From a virus, in the IMG/VR virus record IMGVR_UViG_3300026332_000001, positions 1 to 49,802 of that record: a stretch of DNA of 49,802 bases. One strand, given 5' to 3'. The notes under the pieces are model-generated. The model was not told the origin of the DNA and did no database searches. It was given only the letters and a program-made list of their open reading frames with translations. Shown here piece after piece: positions 1-5,934 of this stretch (positions within the stretch are counted from its first letter, which is position 1; each line of letters opens with the position of its first letter). Made by a program: the position numbers and the translations under genes.

Positions 1-15
1 CAAGTTAAGCTCCAT
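1..15 (-). CDS. 5-prime end of a gene, possibly TerD-like (partial)
   Basis: An ATG at position 15 on the minus strand opens a frame reading MELNL before the window ends. An AGAGGA ribosome site sits about 7 bases upstream, and the start follows the TerC gene in the same direction. TerD-family stress proteins commonly begin with a short Leu-Asn-Leu strand, and the neighbours are TerC, a TerF-like protein and TelA, so a TerD-type protein is the natural guess. Five residues cannot prove it; the call is inference from context. Confidence 0.3.
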
Positions 16-45
16 TATCAAGTCCTCTTTAAGTAATTTGGTTGA

Positions 46-66
46 GGGGCGTTGTGCCCCCTTTTC
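46..66. terminator. Hairpin between TerC and the next minus-strand gene
   Basis: A GGGGC stem, GTTGT loop and GCCCC stem is followed by CTTTTC on the plus strand. Read on the minus strand, the direction of both flanking genes, the stem lacks a T-run. It may terminate plus-strand transcription arriving from the left, or act only as a processing or stability hairpin after TerC. Confidence 0.4.
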
Positions 67-75
67 AGTGTTGTA

Positions 76-750
76 TCAAGCTTTGCTTGGGTAGATTTTG
101 TAGATGCCAGCAGTGCCTACTACAATCAAACCACCTACCACCTTGGCAAGGATGTGGTTGACAGCACCTACATGGCTCACAAAGAACGGGTCAGACACCA
201 ACATTTCAGCACCAACTACACCGAGCATTGCAGCACCAATCCAGATGATGATTGGGAAGCGATCCATCAGAGTAGCCAAGTATTTCGCACCGTAGACGAT
301 CACTGGAATGCTGAAGACGATACCAGCGATTGCGTAGATTGTCGAGTGTTCAGTACCAGAAGCAGCACCTGCTACAGCCATTACGTTGTCCAGCGAGAGC
401 ATGAAGTCAGCTACGATGATGGTCCATACAGCGCCAAAGATCGTATCCTTCTGTGCTACGTCTGGTTCATCCTCGTGAGAGGTGAGCAAGTTGTAACCGA
501 TGTAGACAAGGTAAGCACCAGCAGCCAGCTTCAGGAATGGAATCCCTAACAGGAAGGTTGCAAACACCAACAGCACAGCTCGTAGTGCGATGGCGCCAGC
601 AGTACCAAACAGGATCGCTTTACCTCGTACACTTACAGCCAGTGTTGCAACAGCCAGAGCGATAACGATTGCGTTATCCAAACCCAGAAGCAGGTCGATC
701 ATTACGATCTTGAAGATTGCAGCGAAGTCAAGCGAAGCTAGAAATTCCAT
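76..750 (-). CDS. terC: TerC/YjbE-family integral membrane protein
   Basis: A 224-residue polytopic membrane protein with about seven hydrophobic segments. It carries the duplicated TerC signature: an LGLDNA motif near residue 22 and an LSLDNV motif near residue 118, both inside membrane helices and both with the conserved acidic Asp. The family (TerC, YjbE, Alx) is implicated in tellurite resistance and metal/manganese handling or membrane stress. It sits directly downstream of a TerF-like vWA protein and TelA on the minus strand, so the three form a ter-type module. Length fits the short YjbE-like subfamily. The function during infection is unknown. Confidence 0.9.
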   Translation of the reverse strand: MEFLASLDFAAIFKIVMIDLLLGLDNAIVIALAVATLAVSVRGKAILFGTAGAIALRAVLLVFATFLLGIPFLKLAAGAYLVYIGYNLLTSHEDEPDVAQKDTIFGAVWTIIVADFMLSLDNVMAVAGAASGTEHSTIYAIAGIVFSIPVIVYGAKYLATLMDRFPIIIWIGAAMLGVVGAEMLVSDPFFVSHVGAVNHILAKVVGGLIVVGTAGIYKIYPSKA

Positions 751-760
751 GTGTTACTCC

Positions 761-1390
761 TTAAATAAATGCTTTGAGGTCGGTGTTCAGAAGGGCTTCG
801 TAGAAGCTATCTGGTGTCACAGCCTTCGGGTTAGGAAGGTAGATGACGCTGACATTCTCGTATGTTTGTGAGATTCTGTCAAGGTATCTTTTATCAACAC
901 CGTTACCAATACCAACTATCTGTACAAACGTGTTCTCCAACGAAGCGAGTTGCTTCTCGAAAGCAGGCTTGTCACCGTTCTCACCATCAGTGATCATGGC
1001 AAGATACACTGGAGTTGGTTTCTTGCCGAAGCTGAAGAAGCCACCCTTGTTCTTACCTTTCAACTCACCAATCGCATCAGCGAAGGCAGTGCCACCATTA
1101 GCACGGACGCCTTGTGCCTTGATATAGGTGCCAGCATCAGCCTCAGTCATGTCAGGATACTTCTTGAAGCTGGTGTTGAAGAAGCCGATTTCCATCTGCC
1201 CATCGTCATCAAACTTCATGGCAGCAGCGAGGAACAGGTCAACGGTATCTTGTACCCAGCCACTACGCAGTTCATCGTCCATACTGCCAGAGATATCAAC
1301 TGCCAGCTTCACAGCCATCTTGGGGACTACAGTGATGTCGGCCTTAGCCAAGTTCAGTTCCAGCGTTTTAGTCAGGTCTAGCAAAGTCAC
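761..1390 (-). CDS. vWA-domain protein, TerF-like
   Basis: A 209-residue protein dominated by a von Willebrand A fold. The metal-ion (MIDAS) motif DISGSM lies near residues 33-38, and ITDGENG near residue 132 supplies the later MIDAS Asp. The pattern matches the vWA domain at the C-terminus of TerF and related tellurium-resistance proteins. It has a GTG start at 1390 with an AGGAG site just upstream, and a promoter (TTGACA/TAGAAT) embedded in the end of the preceding telA gene. TerC follows 10 bases after its stop. Likely a cytosolic scaffold binding other Ter proteins; that role is inferred from the family. Confidence 0.85.
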   Translation of the reverse strand: MTLLDLTKTLELNLAKADITVVPKMAVKLAVDISGSMDDELRSGWVQDTVDLFLAAAMKFDDDGQMEIGFFNTSFKKYPDMTEADAGTYIKAQGVRANGGTAFADAIGELKGKNKGGFFSFGKKPTPVYLAMITDGENGDKPAFEKQLASLENTFVQIVGIGNGVDKRYLDRISQTYENVSVIYLPNPKAVTPDSFYEALLNTDLKAFI

Positions 1391-1414
1391 TCTCCTCTCC
1401 TTTGTTTGCGTGGG

Positions 1415-2551
1415 TTAGATTCTACCGGACTGTTTGAGGGCTGTCAACAATGTTTTCTGGCCTTCTACAATCTGAATAGCTTCTTGCTCACGTTTGATTT
1501 GTGCATCGTTCTCAATGCGTTTAACTTCTACGACAGTCTCCAGAACACGGGACCGAAGGGTTTGCAGTGTCTCATTCGTGATCACCGGAGTGTTCAACGC
1601 TTTAGCACTTTCAATGGCAGAGAGCTTAGCACTATCTGAGCCTTTGATCAAGGTTTTAGTTGCCAAATCACGTACATCACCTGTCAGCTTTACGCTCTTC
1701 TGAGTATCCAGAGTCTGGATGAACAGGGCAAACTCCATCTTAACGATTGGAATCGTTTGACTGATGATATCTTTCAGCGTGCTGATGGTAACACGACTTG
1801 TATCTTGTTGCTGACGAATTTTAGGGCTGTTAAGCTCTGTCATAGCCTTCAAGCGCAACAGGTTGTCCATCTTCAAGCGAAGACGGTTCAGCTTTGTCTC
1901 AGCGTCACGCACTTGCTGAACTTGCATAGCTGCCAAATCACTTGTGAGGTCGATTTCAGGCCAGCTCTTAATCTGGTCATCTACGTAGTCAATCAATTTG
2001 TGAACGTCATTCATCTCATTGACGATCTTCTGGTAGTGATTGAAGTTTTCGTTGTATAGAGACTCCAAATCCTTAACCCACTCTTGCTGAACAGTAATAT
2101 GCGAAGAGATTTTACCCTCCAAACCATCAAAGACATCCTGTGCAGACTTCAAACGGAGGGTCAGGGTTGCCTTGACATCCGTGAAGGTGCGTTGTAGCCA
2201 GCCAACAGCCCCACCCTTCTGCATTTGGGCAGGGTCGAGTTTGTCAATCTCGTTGGTGATACCAGTCAGGATAATACCAAGGTCGTCAAACTTACCAACA
2301 ACCATCTTATCAATGATTTTCTGAGTGGTGAAGCCAATCTCACGACTAACTTGCTCACCAATCTTGTCGATATCAGAGTCAGTCACAATCAGCGAAGGCA
2401 TAGCCACGCCAGATGGTTTCATCATGACGATTGGCGAGTCCACTTGGACAGCAGCCACTGTTGGTTTGTAGATATTTTGTGTAGTCACTTGCTCAGGTTC
2501 TCTATAGCCAACTGGCGCACTTGAAATACCTGCTTTACCGAAAACACTCAT
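1415..2551 (-). CDS. telA: TelA/KlaA-family toxic anion resistance protein
   Basis: A 378-residue largely alpha-helical, coiled-coil-rich protein of the TelA family (tellurite/toxic anion resistance), with the characteristic long helical middle and a PIVKMEF-type stretch near residue 265. I start it at the ATG at 2551, whose A overlaps the upstream stop as ATGA; the longer in-frame extension upstream overlaps the previous gene and has no ribosome site. TelA proteins commonly accompany ter genes, matching the TerF-like and TerC genes downstream. Its biochemical role is not established in the family. Confidence 0.85.
   Translation of the reverse strand: MSVFGKAGISSAPVGYREPEQVTTQNIYKPTVAAVQVDSPIVMMKPSGVAMPSLIVTDSDIDKIGEQVSREIGFTTQKIIDKMVVGKFDDLGIILTGITNEIDKLDPAQMQKGGAVGWLQRTFTDVKATLTLRLKSAQDVFDGLEGKISSHITVQQEWVKDLESLYNENFNHYQKIVNEMNDVHKLIDYVDDQIKSWPEIDLTSDLAAMQVQQVRDAETKLNRLRLKMDNLLRLKAMTELNSPKIRQQQDTSRVTISTLKDIISQTIPIVKMEFALFIQTLDTQKSVKLTGDVRDLATKTLIKGSDSAKLSAIESAKALNTPVITNETLQTLRSRVLETVVEVKRIENDAQIKREQEAIQIVEGQKTLLTALKQSGRI
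1419..1447 (-). promoter_or_regulatory. Sigma-70-type promoter for the TerF-like gene
   Basis: On the minus strand TTGACA (1442-1447) is followed after 17 bases by TAGAAT (1419-1424). It lies in the last codons of telA and about 30 bases ahead of the GTG start at 1390. An imperfect inverted repeat (GGTAGA / TCTAACC) overlaps the -10, and the leader reads CAAACAAAGGAG, as in the promoters at 7774 and 9748. Confidence 0.65.
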
Positions 2552-2748
2552 TCTGTTTCTCTCCGTTTGATAGCACGTTCTAGTGCTGATGTGAGCAATC
2601 TTACACTGTTGGGCCAAGACCCGTCAAGGATTGATTTGTTGTATTCTGCATCAAGACCTTCATCGAGATAGCGATCCAAGAATTCCTCTGATACACCACA
2701 AGCTTTAAGATGTCGTAGGTCTTTGCAGAGTTGGCATTCACACGCCAT
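2548..2748 (-). CDS. Small Cys-containing protein of unknown function
   Basis: A 66-residue soluble protein with a CxxC pair at its N-terminus (Cys3 to Cys8) and a further Cys near residue 17, followed by an acidic helical body and a basic C-terminal tail. The stop overlaps the telA start (ATGA) and its own start overlaps the end of the upstream gene, so it is translationally coupled in the same operon. No family recognised; metal binding is possible but unproven. Confidence 0.7.
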   Translation of the reverse strand: MACECQLCKDLRHLKACGVSEEFLDRYLDEGLDAEYNKSILDGSWPNSVRLLTSALERAIKRRETE

Positions 2749-3115
2749 TGCTCAACTTCCCAATCTCTTCGATCTTGTCACCATGCACCTTGAGAGTACG
2801 TCCATTCAAACCATGACAGAGCAGATAAGAATCACGACCATAGAGATTTGGAAGTTTTTCACTCAGTGGCACGCCATAGTGTGTTGGTTCTTCGTGGCCA
2901 TCTCGTTCTGTTACATATTCCCAACGCTCACCACAGCACTCACAGTAAGCCCGTGCGTCTTCAGACAGATCGTAGAAAATATCATTTGCCTGTTCAGCAT
3001 CCATGGCTTGTACATAAACCAGCGCTGCTACACGGTCATCTTGTATGTGATATCCACCGGAGTTGTTCTGGTAGAACTCATACCACTTTGCACCTTCAAT
3101 TTTAACCGCTTGCAT
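2738..3115 (-). CDS. Unknown protein with a CxCC motif
   Basis: A 125-residue soluble protein. The N-terminal half has predicted alpha/beta character (WYEFYQNNSGGY), and a CECCGERW motif near residues 55-62 followed by HEEPTH could bind zinc. It overlaps the following gene by 11 bases and begins 2 bases after the upstream gene ends, which marks it as part of the early operon. Similar short CxxC proteins are frequent in phage early regions; no function can be assigned. Confidence 0.7.
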   Translation of the reverse strand: MQAVKIEGAKWYEFYQNNSGGYHIQDDRVAALVYVQAMDAEQANDIFYDLSEDARAYCECCGERWEYVTERDGHEEPTHYGVPLSEKLPNLYGRDSYLLCHGLNGRTLKVHGDKIEEIGKLSNGV

Positions 3116-3116
3116 A

Positions 3117-3620
3117 CTAATCCTCCTTCAAATCTGATTGTGGCGTATCTTCTCTTGGGTAGATGAAGACTGCCGGATACCTCATTGATCTTACACTGCC
3201 ATCACAGAAGCTGTCAATCAATCTTTCGTGGATCAACTCACAAGCTTTCATGTATCTCAGTGCCTGACGCTTCCCGATGTTCAACAGATGACTGATTGTA
3301 CTTCCGTTTATCTCTTCAAGGCAAGCGAAACATCTTAATATATTTGCTTTGCTGAGCGGAACACTTCTATCCCCAACTCGATACCAATCTAATCTTGACA
3401 CACCTGATACGAGGTCGTCAACCCACAAAGGCCAGCTATCCTCATCAATATACTTCACCTCCTGAATCTCTGGTAAAATGCAGTTGACAAAAGAGGCGGG
3501 CTTGCGGCCCGCCTTTATTGGCTTGAAGGTATAGAGGGATTTCTCCCTCTTACCAATCAATTTATCAGCATTGCCAGAAATACGAGCATTCATCTGCTCG
3601 ATTTCCAGTTGTGACATCAT
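3117..3620 (-). CDS. Unknown protein with a possible helix-turn-helix
   Basis: A 167-residue protein. Residues about 90-135 (helical, with ISHLLNIGKRQALRYMK) look like a winged helix-turn-helix of the kind found in phage DNA-binding or replication proteins. The ATG-ATG start overlaps the upstream stop. Oddly, the region coding residues about 36-42 contains a GC-rich hairpin followed by TCTTTTG that looks like a rho-independent terminator on the coding strand. DNA binding is an inference from the secondary-structure pattern. Confidence 0.6.
   Translation of the reverse strand: MMSQLEIEQMNARISGNADKLIGKREKSLYTFKPIKAGRKPASFVNCILPEIQEVKYIDEDSWPLWVDDLVSGVSRLDWYRVGDRSVPLSKANILRCFACLEEINGSTISHLLNIGKRQALRYMKACELIHERLIDSFCDGSVRSMRYPAVFIYPREDTPQSDLKED
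3488..3516 (-). terminator. Terminator-like hairpin inside a coding region
   Basis: On the minus strand a GGCGGGC stem, CGCAA loop and GCCCGCC stem is followed by TCTTTTG. It is nearly the mirror of the clear terminator at 12738-12766. It lies in frame within the gene at 3117-3620, so it would cause partial termination there. An AGGAGG site follows about 25 bases downstream, but no ATG, GTG or TTG start in the right frame goes with it. Confidence 0.45.
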
Positions 3621-3940
3621 GCAGGCAGAAGCTCTGGAGTTGGAACCAAAGGGTCTGGCCGTAGGGATACGTCAACGGCTGTACTAGCCTCTTCAATCAG
3701 GTAGTAGCGCTCTTTGTAACGAACGTGACCACCATCAGCGTAGTAGACATGGTACTGGCTCACAGAGGTTTTGGTAGCATTACCCGCACCATCACGTTCA
3801 GCTTTGATGGCTGCAATCTGGGCACTCCCCCCAACAGTGCAGTCTACCCACCAATCATCAACAGTGATTCCAGCTCCCATATCAGTAACTTCAACTAGGC
3901 GACAAATCGTGTATACGATTGTTCTCAAACTTGCAATCAT
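3617..3940 (-). CDS. Hypothetical protein
   Basis: A 107-residue protein with no recognised family. The centre (VSQYHVYYADGGHVRYKERYYLIE) is predicted beta-rich, and the C-terminus is Pro-rich and acidic. It has a GAGGGATTGA-type ribosome site before the ATG and its stop overlaps the next start (TGATG). Part of the early minus-strand operon. Confidence 0.65.
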   Translation of the reverse strand: MIASLRTIVYTICRLVEVTDMGAGITVDDWWVDCTVGGSAQIAAIKAERDGAGNATKTSVSQYHVYYADGGHVRYKERYYLIEEASTAVDVSLRPDPLVPTPELLPA

Positions 3941-3941
3941 T

Positions 3942-4187
3942 TCAATCCCTCAGGTTAGGAGAGGCATAACTTGCCTCAACAATACATTGTATCACGTCCA
4001 TGAGGATATGTACACCGCGATTATAAGAGGCTCCAGTCTCCCAACGAGACTCTTCAACCTTATCAAGGAGGTAGAGTTTATCATTGTCATCAAGAAGATG
4101 GACACCTTGCACGATCTGCTTCTGAAGCGTTTCGAGATAGGCTCCATACTCTTGAGCTTGAGTCTGGGTCATTCCACCATGAGACAT
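3942..4187 (-). CDS. Hypothetical protein
   Basis: An 81-residue, mostly helical, soluble protein. I start it at the ATG at 4187, which has GGAGG six bases upstream and overlaps the previous stop as TAATG. A GTG 18 bases upstream gives a longer form but no ribosome site. No domain recognised; placed between the SLOG-fold gene and another unknown. Confidence 0.65.
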   Translation of the reverse strand: MSHGGMTQTQAQEYGAYLETLQKQIVQGVHLLDDNDKLYLLDKVEESRWETGASYNRGVHILMDVIQCIVEASYASPNLRD

Positions 4188-4759
4188 TACATACCTCCAA
4201 TCCACTTATTGATTCGTTCAAAGTCTTCAGCCTTATTCAGGTTGAACGTCTCGATGCCATTAGCCTTAGCTAGGTTGATCGCTGTAGCAGTCCCGCCTTT
4301 GGGATTGCCATGCTTGTCTAACCGTGTCCATGCTATCAACATCTTGGAGGGCTGGTCAAGCGTTTTCCCCAATACTTGGAATACATTTCGTGTGTGCATC
4401 TTCTTGGCACCACTCTTGCATACATCCCAAGCAGGATGGACAGCCATTGCCATACCCTCAGCGATAGCTTCTGTTTGGAAGTGTATCTCGCTTGGAAGGA
4501 TGTTCAAGCAACCATGTGAATCCCTGTGATGGTCTTCGTAGCCACTCCAAGGGAGATAGATTTCAGCAGGAGTCCAACCATAAGGTTGATCATAACCCAC
4601 ACGCTGGAACATACCACCTTCAAATGCCTGATCAGCGCCTTTGGCCCCACCAGATCGGAGTGTCCAACCCTGAGAAGCGAGGGCATAGCCCACGCTCTCC
4701 ATAAGGTTAAGCACATCACTGGGGGTTTCTCTCGATCCCACACCAGTGTAGTATTTCAT
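4187..4759 (-). CDS. SLOG-fold (DprA/LOG-like) nucleotide-binding protein
   Basis: A 190-residue Rossmann-like protein. It opens with YYTGVGSRETP and continues with LRSGGAKGADQAFEGG, which matches the GS/T-R and GGAxGxD nucleotide-binding signatures of the SLOG superfamily (DprA, LOG, TIR-associated SLOG). It is free-standing and lacks a visible effector domain. SLOG domains bind nucleotides, including NAD- and ADP-ribose-derived ligands in some immune systems. It is close to a macro-domain protein and NAD-synthesis enzymes, so a role in handling nucleotide signals is plausible but inferred. The start at 4759 overlaps the upstream stop (TGATG). Confidence 0.75.
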   Translation of the reverse strand: MKYYTGVGSRETPSDVLNLMESVGYALASQGWTLRSGGAKGADQAFEGGMFQRVGYDQPYGWTPAEIYLPWSGYEDHHRDSHGCLNILPSEIHFQTEAIAEGMAMAVHPAWDVCKSGAKKMHTRNVFQVLGKTLDQPSKMLIAWTRLDKHGNPKGGTATAINLAKANGIETFNLNKAEDFERINKWIGGM

Positions 4760-5070
4760 CAGGACTTCACATTCCAAGTTTCAACTTTGGAAGTGCGTGG
4801 CAGCTCTGGCGGCAGGCCGATGTTAACCATTGCCAGAATGCTCACCTTGACAGTGGACATCGCATCACCAACCATACGACATGGCAGGATGAAGGGACCG
4901 AAGACAGCCTCACCACAAGCCTCACTGAAGTCATTCTTGGTAACACGACGCACTTCTTTGAAACGAATGCTGTACAGGTAGTAGAACACGTAGGTTGCGT
5001 AGACGATGCCATAAGCTACAGCGATAGTGAGCCAGTTGTTCAACAGAAAATCCAGTGCATTACTAATCAT
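4759..5070 (-). CDS. Small membrane protein
   Basis: A 103-residue protein with one strong N-terminal transmembrane helix (about residues 12-33, WLTIAVAYGIVYATYVFYYL) followed by a basic stretch (RFKEVRRVTK) typical of a cytoplasmic loop. The second half has an amphipathic or weakly hydrophobic segment and ends in a short polar tail. The start overlaps the previous stop (ATGA). Function unknown; likely inner-membrane located. Confidence 0.7.
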   Translation of the reverse strand: MISNALDFLLNNWLTIAVAYGIVYATYVFYYLYSIRFKEVRRVTKNDFSEACGEAVFGPFILPCRMVGDAMSTVKVSILAMVNIGLPPELPRTSKVETWNVKS

Positions 5071-5219
5071 AATCTTCCCTCCAGTTTACGCCATACGACG
5101 TCAGTTTGTTTAAGTAGAGCTTCAAGCTCCTTGAATTTTTTAGCCTTGTAAAGCTCCATGGCTTCACTACCCGGAGCGAGCCAATGCCCCGGTTTATACT
5201 CTACAGCGTCACAGTACAT
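5067..5219 (-). CDS. Small hypothetical protein
   Basis: A 50-residue soluble protein with a charged helical C-terminal half (YKAKKFKELEALLKQ). I start it at the ATG at 5219, which overlaps the stop of the tiny membrane peptide upstream as TAATG. A longer frame from 5267 would run through that peptide gene in another frame and has no ribosome site. Function unknown. Confidence 0.6.
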   Translation of the reverse strand: MYCDAVEYKPGHWLAPGSEAMELYKAKKFKELEALLKQTDVVWRKLEGRL

Positions 5220-5290
5220 TATCGTCTGATCTTTTTGCAGAGAACATATACTCCATAACACACACATGCTACACCGATTACTTCAAACAT
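5219..5290 (-). CDS. 23-residue single-pass membrane peptide
   Basis: A tiny frame (MFEVIGVACVCYGVYVLCKK plus three residues) preceded by a perfect AAGGAGG site seven bases before the ATG. It forms one hydrophobic helix with three Cys and ends KKIRR, a classic inside-positive anchor. The ribosome site lies inside the end of the macro-domain gene and its stop overlaps the next start (TAATG), so it is tightly coupled on both sides. Too small for most gene callers; support is the ribosome site and coupling. Confidence 0.65.
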   Translation of the reverse strand: MFEVIGVACVCYGVYVLCKKIRR

Positions 5291-5775
5291 AAATCTTCCT
5301 CCTTCAGCACGTAGATTGTAACATTGAAACGATCACCAAATACCGTATCAATGATTTCAGCAATTGTATCCCAGTCACCACCTCCAAGTCCAGCACCAAT
5401 TTTAGGGAAACCAACATCCCAAAGGTCTTGTCCAGTCAGAAGATCATCACGCATGTCGATCAGTGCATCCTCAAGGGCTTTGTAGTCAGTATAGCCTTTG
5501 GCATCATAGCCATAGTTGAACTGACCGTAGAGGTTATAGATGATACCGATGAAACCATCCTCACGACGATAGGTGCCTACAGAGCTGGAACCCAGCTTGT
5601 TACGATCACCTTTCTCAGTGTATTGATCAGACTCCCAAGCATCTGGGAACCGTGCACGAATCGCCTTAGCCACGCCAGAGTTCATGGTGTTAAAGCAGTT
5701 TGCTTGGTGGCCGATTGCAACTACTTCGCCAGATTCCAGAGCATCACACAGATCACCAACTTTGTATTTAAGCAT
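5278..5775 (-). CDS. Macro-domain protein (ADP-ribose binding/processing)
   Basis: A 165-residue single-domain macro protein. IGHQANCFNTMNSGVAKAIR near residues 21-40 matches the ADP-ribose-binding loop with its conserved Asn and Gly-Val/Ile-Ala pattern. PKIGAGLGGGDW near residues 123-134 is the second ligand loop, as in Poa1/ADP-ribose-1-phosphate phosphatase types. Macro domains bind or hydrolyse ADP-ribose, its phosphate or ADP-ribosylated molecules. It lies a few genes from NAD-synthesis enzymes, suggesting ADP-ribose removal or recycling in infection. The start overlaps the upstream 40-residue gene by 8 bases. Confidence 0.85.
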   Translation of the reverse strand: MLKYKVGDLCDALESGEVVAIGHQANCFNTMNSGVAKAIRARFPDAWESDQYTEKGDRNKLGSSSVGTYRREDGFIGIIYNLYGQFNYGYDAKGYTDYKALEDALIDMRDDLLTGQDLWDVGFPKIGAGLGGGDWDTIAEIIDTVFGDRFNVTIYVLKEEDLCLK

Positions 5776-5890
5776 AGATCGTCTCCTTGAAGTGCTTGGC
5801 CTTCACCATTTCACGTTTGTGATACTTCTCATGAATATCACCAGCCAGTGCAATCATTACCAGTGCAACGATGAAAATCAGAAATTCCAT
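5768..5890 (-). CDS. 40-residue membrane peptide
   Basis: A short frame with an N-terminal hydrophobic helix (MEFLIFIVALVMIALAG), then a charged, His/Lys-rich cytoplasmic tail. AAAGGAGG lies a few bases before the ATG. It directly follows the terminator of the nicotinamide-transferase gene and overlaps the macro-domain gene by 8 bases. A likely inner-membrane micropeptide; function unknown. Confidence 0.7.
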   Translation of the reverse strand: MEFLIFIVALVMIALAGDIHEKYHKREMVKAKHFKETIYA

Positions 5891-5901
5891 AAATCCTCCT
5901 T

Positions 5902-5929
5902 TGAAAAAGAAGCCCCTCCGAAGAGGGGC
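5902..5929 (-). terminator. Rho-independent terminator after the nicotinamide phosphoribosyltransferase gene
   Basis: On the minus strand GCCCCTC, a TTCG tetraloop and GAGGGGC are followed by TTCTTTTTC, 6 bases after the stop. This is a clean terminator separating the transferase gene from the downstream small-gene operon. Confidence 0.85.
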
Positions 5930-5934
5930 GGATA

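Noticed and set aside
52-549. 165-codon plus-strand frame opposite terC
   Set aside because: Shadow of the TerC gene: no ribosome site, biased composition, and TerC is clearly the coding strand.
3440-3480. Internal gene start after the hairpin in the gene at 3117-3620
   Set aside because: An AGGAGG is present, but the only in-frame start candidate at the right spacing is ATT, and the nearby ATG is out of frame and stops after 18 codons.
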